From JABWBJ01 sp035646395 (GTDB lineage: Bacteria; Gemmatimonadota; Gemmatimonadetes; Gemmatimonadales; Gemmatimonadaceae), in assembly GCA_035646395.1 (NCBI GenBank), contig DASRPK010000113.1, positions 1-7,898 on the forward strand: a stretch of 7,898 nt of DNA, in the 5' to 3' direction. The notes under the pieces were generated by a model. That model was not told the DNA's origin, made no database searches, and worked only from the letters and a program-made list of their open reading frames with translations. The position numbers and the translations under genes were made by a program. Of the stretch, positions 1 through 6,321 are shown one piece after another (the first letter of the stretch is position 1; each line of letters begins with the position of its first letter).

Positions 1-1
1 G

Positions 2-562
2 CAGGAACGCACCAGCCTCCAGGTCACCAACGACGGAGACGGCACGAATCTCGGCCTGGACGTCGTTCTGTCGCGGAACTTTGAGAATGGCTGGTTCGGG
101 AATGTCGTCTACGCCTACAACGATGCCCGGATCAACGACAAAGACGGCTTCGGGGAATATGACGCCGACTTCAACCGTGAGCACTTCTTCTCCATCGGCG
201 GCAGCTGGGAAATCACCGAACGCTGGAAATTAGGTGCGCGCTGGAAATGGGCGACCGGGCGACCCACGGACGACTTCATCATCAATAGTGACGTGCTGGG
301 AGCAGGACAGCCGCTGCGCTACTCGAAGGAGCTGACGCAGCAAAACGCGCTTCGGCTTGATGACTCTCACTCGCTCAATATCCGGGTGGATTACCGGCTT
401 CCTCTCGGGCCGGTGGACCTTGTCGCGTTCCTGGACGTGATCAACGTCTATGGCGGCCCGGACGGGGGCTCGCAGGAATTCGACCCCCGGCGGGGCGTAA
501 TTGTCGAAGACGAAGGAGAAGCATTGCCCATCATCGGCCTGATATTCGAGCGCTCCTGGTGA
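2..562 (+). CDS. TonB-dependent receptor, C-terminal part (5' end outside window)
   Basis: The open frame enters from the left edge and gives 186 residues before a TGA at 560-562. It reads as the last strands of an outer-membrane beta-barrel: alternating polar/aromatic strands (for example GWFGNVVYAYNDA, FFSIGGSWEI, WKLGARWKWATGRP, HSLNIRVDYRLP) separated by acidic loops, a late VAFLDVINVYGG strand, and a terminal aromatic residue (FERSW) as needed for barrel assembly. In TonB-dependent receptors the phrase W..GARW.YATGRP, a loop, R.D..., then a 'D..N.y' strand is the usual C-terminal order. The plug domain, TonB box and substrate loops lie outside the window, so the ligand cannot be told. 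A non-TonB outer-membrane barrel is the main alternative. About 200 bp separate it from the next gene, so it need not share that transcript. Confidence 0.85.
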   Translation, partial: QERTSLQVTNDGDGTNLGLDVVLSRNFENGWFGNVVYAYNDARINDKDGFGEYDADFNREHFFSIGGSWEITERWKLGARWKWATGRPTDDFIINSDVLGAGQPLRYSKELTQQNALRLDDSHSLNIRVDYRLPLGPVDLVAFLDVINVYGGPDGGSQEFDPRRGVIVEDEGEALPIIGLIFERSW

Positions 563-762
563 AATCTGCGTGCAAGACTCGCGCCCGACGTCCCCCCGCT
601 TTTCAGTAGCGGTCAGGTTTCGAGTCGAACCTCGGCTCCCCTGGGTCTATTTAGGATCAATCTTGCGGCGGCCGATGCAGGATCGAGGCTGGTCAATGCC
701 GGCCGGGTCGCGGTGCAATGAATCGAGTATCCTTTCTGCCAGTCTTGCAAGGGGCGCCACTG
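563..762. other. intergenic region, receptor to peptidase
   Basis: These 200 bases hold no convincing gene. An imperfect dyad (AGGTT at 615-619, AACCT at 628-632) lies in the middle, but it has no following T-run and does not fit a tRNA arm. No clear sigma70 promoter is visible. An upstream in-frame ATG at 718 would extend the next gene by 15 residues but has no ribosome binding site. Confidence 0.5.
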
Positions 763-2160
763 ATGAAGAAGATTATTGCGCTGGCGGCTGCGATGACAGC
801 CATATTCTCTGCTGCGGCAGCGGCGCAATCTGCCGCACACCAGGTGAAAGCGCGAGAAATATACGCGCGTGTCATTTCATTCCGGACGGCGGCCGGCCAG
901 AAGCAGACGCAGCCGATGGTTGCCTACCTGGTCCAGGTACTGAAGGCAGGCGGCGTACCGGAAGCAGACATAGCGACGCTGGACGAAGCCGGCGAGCGTG
1001 CGCTCCTCGTGCGGTTGCCCGGACGAAGAGAAGGGCGGCCCATCCTGTTCTCAGCGCACATGGATGTCGTCGATGCGCGCCGCGAGGAGTGGGAGCGCAG
1101 TCCCTTCGAGCTGATTGAGGAGGGCGGCAATTTCTTCGGGCGCGGCACCATGGATAACAAGGCAGGCGTCGTCGCACTCGTGTCGACGATCCTTCGCTTC
1201 AAGGCCGAGAAAATGCAGCCCGCGCGTGACCTCGTGTTCGCATTCGTCGGCGACGAAGAGACGGGCATGGAAACGACCCGCCAGATCGCGGCGCACCCGT
1301 GGGTCAGGGATTCCGAGTTCGCCATCAACACGGATGCCGGCGGCGGAATCCTGGATGAGACCTCCGGCAAGCCGCTCATCTATCTCGTGCAGGGGGCCGA
1401 GAAGACGTTCGCGACCTTCGACGTCATCGTCACCAATCCGGGTGGGCACAGCTCGCGTCCCCGCAGTGACAACGCAATCTACCAGCTCGCTCATGCGCTC
1501 CAGAAGGTCGAGGCGTATCGCTTTCCGGTGATGGCCAACGATCTTACTCGTGCCTATCTCGGTGCAGTCGGCAAGGCGCAGTCGGGGCCGCTGGGCGAGG
1601 CATTGCGGAACTTTGCTGCCGACCCGACCGATGCATCCGCCGCCGATATGCTGGCGAGGTCGCCGGAGTTCGCCGGCACGACGCGCACCACCTGCGTTGC
1701 CACGATGCTAAGCGCCGGTCACGCAGAGAACGCATTGCCGCAAACAGCCAAGGCTGCCGTCAACTGCCGCATTTTCCCGGACGTCGCCGTTGAGGCAGTG
1801 CGCGATGCACTTGTTGCGGCGATCGCCGACCCTGAAGTGAAGGTCACGGTTCGCGGGAAGCCCGAAGCCAGTCCGGTCTCGGAATTGAGACCGGATCTTA
1901 TGGCCTCGATCACGAAGGCAGTGCATGCAGACTATCCCGGCTTGATGGTCGTTCCATACCTGGAATCCGGCGGCACGGACGGCAAGATCTATCGCGCGGC
2001 GGGCATTCCGACGTTTGCGAGCTCCGGCTTGTTCGCCAAGCCCAGCGAGATGTTGGCGCACGGGCTCAACGAAAGATTGCCGGTCGAATCGTTCTATCGC
2101 GGCCTGGATCACATCCATCGCCTGGCAATCGAGCTGGGCGGAGCGCCGCCGATCCGGTGA
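763..2160 (+). CDS. exported M20-family metallopeptidase (CPG2/ArgE/DapE/ACY1 group)
   Basis: A 465-residue zinc exopeptidase predicted to hydrolyse peptide or amide bonds in the periplasm. Numbering from the start at 763: a signal peptide (MKKIIALAAAMTAIFSAAAAAQ) is followed by HMD at 99-101 (metal ligand H99 and D101), GTMDNK with bridging D131, GDEETG with catalytic E165 and metal ligand E166, NTDAGG with D191, PGGHSS with H229 of the dimerisation lid domain, SGGTDG near residue 402, and AHGLNE with final ligand H433. All catalytic and zinc positions of the family are present, so it should be active. An aspartate at the fourth ligand position resembles carboxypeptidase G2, while DapE and aminoacylase have glutamate there. 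The start at 763 is chosen because AAGGGG (749-754) precedes it by 8 nt and the signal peptide then begins with MKK. The exact substrate (dipeptide, acyl amino acid) is not determinable. Confidence 0.92.
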   Translation: MKKIIALAAAMTAIFSAAAAAQSAAHQVKAREIYARVISFRTAAGQKQTQPMVAYLVQVLKAGGVPEADIATLDEAGERALLVRLPGRREGRPILFSAHMDVVDARREEWERSPFELIEEGGNFFGRGTMDNKAGVVALVSTILRFKAEKMQPARDLVFAFVGDEETGMETTRQIAAHPWVRDSEFAINTDAGGGILDETSGKPLIYLVQGAEKTFATFDVIVTNPGGHSSRPRSDNAIYQLAHALQKVEAYRFPVMANDLTRAYLGAVGKAQSGPLGEALRNFAADPTDASAADMLARSPEFAGTTRTTCVATMLSAGHAENALPQTAKAAVNCRIFPDVAVEAVRDALVAAIADPEVKVTVRGKPEASPVSELRPDLMASITKAVHADYPGLMVVPYLESGGTDGKIYRAAGIPTFASSGLFAKPSEMLAHGLNERLPVESFYRGLDHIHRLAIELGGAPPIR

Positions 2161-2162
2161 AC

Positions 2163-2288
2163 TCAGTCTATTGGCGACTCCTGGTAATGCGTTGACATCC
2201 AGTCTCCATCCTTCTTGACGTAGATTGACGTCATAGTTGCTCTCCCCATGCTGAACGCCGGGATGGCAATTCAGATAACCGCATAGTC
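2163..2288 (-). pseudogene. relic of a SnoaL/DUF4440-like (NTF2-fold) protein, C-terminal end only
   Basis: On the minus strand this stretch reads ...FSMGRATMTSIYVKKDGDW then MSTHYQESPID, ending in TGA at 2163-2165. The pattern T-S-I/V-Y-V-K-K/R-D-G-x-W followed by a short strand and Q-E/x-S/T-P-I/L near the stop is typical of the C-terminus of small NTF2-fold proteins of the DUF4440/SnoaL group. Upstream in the same frame there is a TGA (2271-2273), then DYAVI, which fits the preceding strand of the fold, then a TAA (2289-2291). Beyond that the esterase gene begins and no further similarity is seen. The full domain would need roughly 90 more residues. The relic lies tail to tail with the peptidase gene, with 2 bp between the stops. 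It is therefore read as an intact gene truncated at its 5' side. The family call is from memory of the pattern, not from a search. Confidence 0.55.
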
Positions 2289-2320
2289 TTAGCCCGCAGC
2301 TTTTGGTTTGCAACCTGCCC

Positions 2321-2327
2321 TAAGGGG
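2321..2327 (+). promoter_or_regulatory. ribosome binding site of the esterase gene
   Basis: TAAGGGG lies 6 nt before the ATG at 2334 and fixes this start. The encoded N-terminus is a signal sequence, which agrees. Confidence 0.6.
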
Positions 2328-2333
2328 ATCACC

Positions 2334-3317
2334 ATGCCGCTCTTTGCGCCTCGCCTTCGTTCGCTTGTTGGGTTGCTGTGCATCGTCGCAGCTTGTGCGC
2401 CTGCTTCAGCGAACCCGCAACTCGCGTCAATTCCCGGCGCCCGAGTGAACATGGAGGTTCTCGAGCCTTTCAGTGTGCAATCGAAGGAGTTTTCCTATCC
2501 CCACCAGGTGACGGTCGCGTTGCCAGCAAGCTATTCAGTTCAGCCGGCGAGGAAGTACCCAGTGTTGTGGGTTCCGGATGCCCCGTTGGTCCTGCGAGCG
2601 ATCGTGGGAATTCTCGATGTGCTGGTGCTTGGCAATCTAGCGCCGGAGATGATCGTGGTCGGTGTAGGCAGCCCGCCAGAAGAAGGTCTGACGGGTGTCG
2701 GCCGGCGTGTCATGGATTTCTCGCCACCGGGCCAAGGGTATGCACCACCGGGGTTCGCGGGCGAGCGATGGTCAGCGCTGGCTCCATTGCCCGAGTTTCC
2801 ACATAAGGCCAAAGAGTTTTTGAGTCTGCTCGTCGACGAGCTTCGCCCGCGCCTTGCCGACGAGTACCGGTTTTCCAGTGAGCATGCACTCATCGGTCAC
2901 TCCGCTGGTGGCATGTTTGCGGCCTATAGCTTGTTCACGCGACCGGATGCGTTCCAGAAGATGATCATCGGCAGCCCGTATCTCGACGGCGTTGCTGGCG
3001 CGGTATTCAAGGCCGAGTCCGAATACGCCGAGTCGCACGATGATCTCGATGTGGATGTATTCCTTGCTGCCGGCGAATTGGAGGCGGAAGAATACTTTGT
3101 CGCCATCTCAGGCAATCTGGAATCGACCGCGCGCCTATCGCGCGCGCTTACGGCGCGCCACTATCCTTCGCTGCTGCTCAGCACACGATTCTTTGCGGCC
3201 AAGAACCACTATACGGTCCTGCCAGACGTGATCGTCAGCGGCATTAGCTACCTCTGGCGTGACGAGATCGCCAAGCTGCCGTCGTCCTGGCCAACACGAG
3301 AAAAAGGATCAAATTGA
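2334..3317 (+). CDS. exported alpha/beta-hydrolase esterase (IroE/COG2819, esterase D-like)
   Basis: A 327-residue serine hydrolase. An N-terminal signal (residues 1-26) is followed by YPHQVTVALPASY and KYPVLWVPDA, the usual first strands of the putative-esterase family (Pfam Esterase/COG2819, which includes ferri-enterobactin esterases IroE and Fes and S-formylglutathione hydrolase). MIVVGVG follows near residue 106, then the nucleophile elbow GHSAGG with S190, a GSPYLDG segment near 213, and a candidate catalytic histidine H292 in KNHYTVLP. The acid residue is probably within AAGELEAEE (245-253), an inference. The signal could be cut after ASA (residue 26) or at the lipobox VAAC (C21), so soluble periplasmic or lipid-anchored forms are both possible. 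It follows the M20 peptidase after 173 bp in the same direction. Substrate unknown; a siderophore or acyl-peptide ester would suit the receptor neighbour but is not shown. Confidence 0.85.
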   Translation: MPLFAPRLRSLVGLLCIVAACAPASANPQLASIPGARVNMEVLEPFSVQSKEFSYPHQVTVALPASYSVQPARKYPVLWVPDAPLVLRAIVGILDVLVLGNLAPEMIVVGVGSPPEEGLTGVGRRVMDFSPPGQGYAPPGFAGERWSALAPLPEFPHKAKEFLSLLVDELRPRLADEYRFSSEHALIGHSAGGMFAAYSLFTRPDAFQKMIIGSPYLDGVAGAVFKAESEYAESHDDLDVDVFLAAGELEAEEYFVAISGNLESTARLSRALTARHYPSLLLSTRFFAAKNHYTVLPDVIVSGISYLWRDEIAKLPSSWPTREKGSN

Positions 3318-3448
3318 GTGTTTGCCGATTGCGTTCGCGCGGCCAGGGTGTTGGGTGCGTTTCTTGACTTTCCCTGCTATTGGGGCATTGTAAACAGATA
3401 GCGGCGGCTACGGTCGTTAGCGTCGCGCACCCGCGGGAGGGAAAATTG

Positions 3449-3766
3449 GTGATCCAGAGAAATATCCTGCTCCTGTACCTGTTCTGCGGTCTTGTTGTAG
3501 CCGCGTGCACGCCGACCGCTCGGCCGAGCCAGTCGACCCACGTCGCTACTGCCGCCACGGCGGCGGAAACCGCAGCCGCAGCTGAATCACAGCCCGCGGA
3601 CCCGTCGCAAGAGCTGGTCTGCAGGAGCGAAACGGTTACCGGGACACGCTTCAAGCGACGCTACTGTGCGACGCAGGCTGAGCGGGATAAGAGGCAGCAG
3701 GACGATCGCGAATCCGGCGACAGAATGCAGCGCAAAGGGGCTCAGGTGTCTGTTCCTCCGACATGA
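3449..3766 (+). CDS. small lipoprotein with paired-cysteine C-terminal domain
   Basis: About 105 residues. GGAGG at 3436-3440 lies 8 nt before a GTG at 3449; a TTG at 3446 is the alternative start, and the ATG at 3380 has no such site. The product begins with a short charged stretch and a hydrophobic segment (NILLLYLFCGLVVAAC) ending in the lipobox VAAC, so it should be lipid-modified at that cysteine and retained in the envelope. An Ala/Thr/Gln-rich linker follows, then ELVCRSETVTGTRFKRRYC, with two cysteines 15 residues apart, and a charged, helical tail containing RMQRKG. Small secreted proteins with a VCR...TGSR...R.C...W/R...MQR signature are common in gammaproteobacteria and have no known function. 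The two cysteines may form a disulfide. It is convergent with the M56 gene. Confidence 0.75.
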   Translation: MIQRNILLLYLFCGLVVAACTPTARPSQSTHVATAATAAETAAAAESQPADPSQELVCRSETVTGTRFKRRYCATQAERDKRQQDDRESGDRMQRKGAQVSVPPT

Positions 3767-3852
3767 TTGATTCCCATGTAATTTCCCCGCTCTGCAGTAT
3801 CACTTTGGGGTCTGACTAGTTCATTGACTATATTGGCGCTGAGACCCGAACG
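3767..3852. other. convergent intergenic region
   Basis: These 86 bases separate the stop of the lipoprotein gene from the stop of the M56 gene on the other strand. They are more AT-rich than the flanks. GGGTCT (3808-3813) and AGACCC (3842-3847) form a wide dyad enclosing a smaller one (TAGT 3817-3820, ACTA 3827-3830). It may aid termination in both directions, but no classic GC hairpin with a T-run is seen. Confidence 0.35.
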
Positions 3853-5667
3853 CTAACCCGTCGCCGCGCCTGCCGGCAGCGGTGTTGCCAGCTTCCGCTC
3901 CACCGCTTCGTCGATGATCTTTCTCAGCTCGCCCTCGACCCGCGCGGAAGCTTTCTCGATCAGGCGGCCTTGGGCTTCCATTTGTTCGCCGATCGCTTCC
4001 ATCGGCTTGCCGGCGAGCTCCATCTCGCGTGAGAGCGCCTCCATGGGCGCCTGCCGTGCCTCGAGGCGCTCGGATTCCTCGTCCATGACGGCGGCCTGCT
4101 CGTCCATCTGCCGGGCGAGTTCGTCCTGCTTTTCTCCGAGTTCGTCCATCTGCCGGGCGAGCTGCGCCTGCAATGTCTCGTCATCGGTCGCCCGCAGCCG
4201 GGATGCGAGCTCGCGCTGCTGACGGCCAAGCACGCCCTGCTGCCGTCCCAAATCGTCCATCCTGCGCTGCGCGGCGATGACACGCGGCGTGGTCTCGAAG
4301 TCCTCAGACAGCGCGTCCATGCGCTCTTCGAGCACCTCCATCTTCCGGCTATGGGGTTCCATCTGCGCCTCCAGCGCGTCCATGTGCTTATCGAGTCCCT
4401 CGGTCTCGCGCGTGGCCGCGCGGGCGCGGGCGAGCAACGCCGGATCGGTGACGATGTAGGCCTGGTTGCCGCGGCGGAACCACAGATAGTCGCCGTTGAC
4501 GCTCTTGTGGGCAGCATTGATCTCATCGATGTCATCGATCGAGCCCCACATGTGCATCTCGTCGCCGGTGCCGCGCACGAGAGCGAAGCTTTCGCCGTGC
4601 TTCCTGTCGTCCAGGTACAGCGTGCCGTGCGTCGTAGTGCTCGGTCCGCCATCGCCGACCTGCGCCCAGGTGTAGGTGGCGATACCGGCGGCAACCACGC
4701 CCAGCAGCGGGAATAGGAGGCGCGCGCCCACGCGGACGTGGCGGGTGGGATGGAGGAGCCGCTGGATACGGGACACGAGCTGATTGCCATTGGCGGCTTG
4801 CGCCATGTGGACCGCGAGTCCGGGCGCGGCGCACTGGAGATCGGACAGTTCGGACAGCGCGAGCGCAAGCCGGCGCGGGGCGCACGCCACTTCGGTAGCG
4901 AGGTGGTCGGCGATTTGCTCGCGCTCGACGCGAATGCGGTGCGACAGCCACCACACGACCGGGTGGTAGAACAGCACGGCCTCGATCGCGTTCTGCAGCA
5001 GGTTGACGAGATAGTCGTGGCGGCGGATATGGGCGAGCTCGTGCGCGAGCAGCGCTTCGATCAGGTCCGCGGGCATGCGCGTGAGCAGGCCCGCGGGCAA
5101 TAGCACCACCGGGCGTAACCAACCCGCCGACACCGGCGACTCGAGGTTGTCAACCAGCCGCAACGCGACGCCACGCCGCGGCAGGAAGTGCACGGCCATC
5201 GCATCCAGGCGCGCCTGCCAGGCCAATTGCGCGGGACCTTGCGGCACGTTACGCATTCGGCGAACCCACGCCAGGCCCAGTGCCATGCGCAGCGACAACA
5301 GGCAGGTGCCAGCCGCCCAGGTCGCGACGATCGCAGGCAGGTAGGCGTGCAGCTGCGCCGTAGTGGGCGCGAGCACCGACAGTGCGCCCCCAACAGGGGT
5401 ACCCGTGTCGGGGCTCGACGTGGCGAACACGTTGTCGAAATCGGTCCCCAGGATGTCCGGCGCGAGCACGAGAAGCATCGTCACGATCGGCGTCAGCACG
5501 CAGAGCAGCAAGGCCAGGCAGGCGACGGCGTACCGAGCCTGAGGCCGTGAACTGCGTAATGCGTCGAGCACGAGCGCGGCGAGCAAGCCGATCAGCGCGC
5601 CCTGCCAGATGAAATGCAGCAATGCCTGGCCGAGCAGGGGCACGAGGCTTGCGAGCAGGTCAGCCAT
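3853..5667 (-). CDS. M56 (BlaR1/MecR1-type) membrane metallopeptidase with periplasmic coiled coil
   Basis: A 604-residue integral membrane zinc protease, predicted to sense an envelope signal and inactivate the partner BlaI-type repressor. Membrane segments are near residues 8-36, 44-72, 107-134 and 315-337, the BlaR1 layout. The cytoplasmic zinc site is HELAH (H209, E210, H213) in the phrase LLAHELAHIRRHDYL, with a third ligand glutamate in VEREQIAD (E248 or E250). The usual C-D of E-R-E-x-x-C-D is A-D here. After the fourth segment, residues 338-415 form a small domain with GDYLWFRRGNQAYIV, then a long coiled coil (about 422-590). No penicillin-binding domain is present. The start at 5667 is set by AAGGAG (5675-5680), 7 nt upstream. 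It overlaps the end of the repressor gene by 8 bp, so translation is probably coupled. A start farther upstream, inside the repressor gene, lacks support. Confidence 0.92.
   Translation of the reverse strand: MADLLASLVPLLGQALLHFIWQGALIGLLAALVLDALRSSRPQARYAVACLALLLCVLTPIVTMLLVLAPDILGTDFDNVFATSSPDTGTPVGGALSVLAPTTAQLHAYLPAIVATWAAGTCLLSLRMALGLAWVRRMRNVPQGPAQLAWQARLDAMAVHFLPRRGVALRLVDNLESPVSAGWLRPVVLLPAGLLTRMPADLIEALLAHELAHIRRHDYLVNLLQNAIEAVLFYHPVVWWLSHRIRVEREQIADHLATEVACAPRRLALALSELSDLQCAAPGLAVHMAQAANGNQLVSRIQRLLHPTRHVRVGARLLFPLLGVVAAGIATYTWAQVGDGGPSTTTHGTLYLDDRKHGESFALVRGTGDEMHMWGSIDDIDEINAAHKSVNGDYLWFRRGNQAYIVTDPALLARARAATRETEGLDKHMDALEAQMEPHSRKMEVLEERMDALSEDFETTPRVIAAQRRMDDLGRQQGVLGRQQRELASRLRATDDETLQAQLARQMDELGEKQDELARQMDEQAAVMDEESERLEARQAPMEALSREMELAGKPMEAIGEQMEAQGRLIEKASARVEGELRKIIDEAVERKLATPLPAGAATG
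3898..4404 (-). repeat. heptad-repeat (methionine-rich) coding region of the M56 protein
   Basis: Within the M56 gene, residues 422-590 are built of seven-residue units. Methionines fall at exact steps of seven: 429, 436, 443, 450 (then F457, I464), and 507, 521, 528, 542, 549, 556, 563, with L535, I570 and V577 completing the register. Typical units are MDALEAQ, MDELGEK, MDEQAAV and MEAIGEQ. At the DNA level a 19-bp piece recurs 42 bp apart (4101-4119 and 4143-4161). This predicts a long helical coiled coil on the periplasmic side, for self-association or partner binding. Confidence 0.8.
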
Positions 5668-6049
5668 TGCGACTCTCCTTGAGGTAGCGCTTGATCTCAT
5701 CGCGCTCCTTGTCGGTGACGTGTCCATCGAGGGCGGCGAGCACCAGCGCCTTCCCCGAACCGGCAAAAACCTTCGCGATCAGCTCGCCAAGCAGATTGGT
5801 TTGCAGCGCACCCTGCGCGTGGGCTGCGGCGTACACGTGCGACCGCTCGCGTTCGTCGCGGACCAGCAGGCCCTTGCCGTGCATCACTTGCATCAGGCGC
5901 AAGGCGGTCGCGTAGGTGAGTTCCGGGCGCTCGCGCACGCGTACGGCGTGGACGTCCTTAACCGTAGACGGACCAAGGCGCCAAATGACCCGAAGCAAGT
6001 CGAGCTCGGCGGGGGTGGGTTTCGGGGGCTTGGCTGGCTGGCGGGGCAT
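5660..6049 (-). CDS. BlaI/MecI-family transcriptional repressor
   Basis: A 129-residue cytoplasmic DNA-binding protein. Residues 10-75 form a winged helix with the family phrases PTPAELDLLRVIWRLGPSTV, LTYATALRLMQVMHGKGLLVRD and ERSHVYAAA. Residues 82-125 are the helical dimerisation part (LLGELIAKVFAGSGKALVLAAL), where classical BlaI and MecI are cut by their partner protease. The start at 6049 follows AGGTG after 4 nt; an in-frame GTG at 6076 would add 9 residues but has no clear binding site. The stop overlaps the M56 start, the standard repressor/protease operon order. It probably represses its own operon through the dyad at 6086-6109. No beta-lactamase or PBP gene is in the window, so the gene names blaI/mecI should not be taken to mean antibiotic resistance here. 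Confidence 0.93.
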   Translation of the reverse strand: MPRQPAKPPKPTPAELDLLRVIWRLGPSTVKDVHAVRVRERPELTYATALRLMQVMHGKGLLVRDERERSHVYAAAHAQGALQTNLLGELIAKVFAGSGKALVLAALDGHVTDKERDEIKRYLKESRNG

Positions 6050-6076
6050 GGCGCACCTGACATCGGGGATGGCCAC

Positions 6077-6105
6077 ACCTTAAACGATCTAGAACTGCTT
6101 GTCTA
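6077..6105 (-). promoter_or_regulatory. candidate promoter of the repressor/M56 operon
   Basis: On the minus strand, TAGACA (6105-6100; five of six bases of TTGACA) is followed after 17 nt by TAAGGT (6082-6077), a poor match to TATAAT. Transcription would begin near 6070, leaving a short leader before the ATG at 6049. The dyad at 6086-6109 covers this promoter almost completely, which supports the assignment more than the boxes themselves. Confidence 0.35.
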
Positions 6106-6109
6106 GATC
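6086..6109. promoter_or_regulatory. inverted repeat, candidate operator for the BlaI-family repressor
   Basis: GATCTAGA (6086-6093) and TCTAGATC (6102-6109) are perfect 8-bp inverted arms around the spacer ACTGCTTG. With one mismatch on each side the symmetry continues to AAA (6082-6084) and TTT (6111-6113). A further TCTAG occurs at 6116-6120. The site lies 37 bp upstream of the repressor start. BlaI-family proteins bind as dimers to such dyads in their own promoters, though the classical core is TACA-N2-TGTA, which is absent here. Confidence 0.55.
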
Positions 6110-6307
6110 ATTTGGTCTAGGCCATGACCCGGGCAATCAGGCAAAAATTACGGCGCGCCCAGGCGCATCCACAGATGCGTGTACGACAACGCTGACCACA
6201 TAATTCGGCAACTAGACTTAATGTGTCGTCGAGACGAAACACACATCACAGAATGACCTGAATCACTCGCTGCAGCGATCGGGCCGTCCATAATATCCCC
6301 AAACATT

Positions 6308-6314
6308 AAGGGGG
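6308..6314 (+). promoter_or_regulatory. ribosome binding site of the PKD/Ig-domain gene
   Basis: AAGGGGG ends 7 nt before the ATG at 6322 and supports that start. Confidence 0.6.
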
Positions 6315-6321
6315 ATCCAAG

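Noticed and set aside
615..632. Dyad AGGTT-TCGAGTCG-AACCT resembling a tRNA T-arm or terminator
   Set aside because: The conserved G53-TTC spacing of a T-arm is not met, no acceptor, D or anticodon arm can be built around it, and no T-run follows.
2192..2226. TTGACA at 2192-2197 and TTGACG repeats, resembling a promoter for the esterase gene
   Set aside because: No acceptable -10 box lies at 16-18 nt from any of them, and the TTGACA is explained as the complement of the relic's coding sequence.
1708..2313. Long minus-strand open frame (201 codons) through the peptidase gene
   Set aside because: It is mostly antisense to the well-supported M20 gene, its protein resembles nothing, and the recognisable relic at its start is in a different frame.
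3364..3391. TTGACT at 3364-3369 as promoter of the small lipoprotein gene
   Set aside because: The -35 match is fair, but the sequence 16-18 nt downstream has at most three matches to TATAAT.
3808..3847. GGGTCT/AGACCC dyad between convergent genes as a terminator
   Set aside because: The 28-nt loop is large, the stem only 6 bp, and no U-tract follows on either strand; kept only as a remark in the intergenic entry.
3960..4868. Minus-strand 302-codon frame inside the M56 gene
   Set aside because: It is the out-of-frame shadow of the M56 reading frame, rich in Arg/Ser/Trp with no domain motif.
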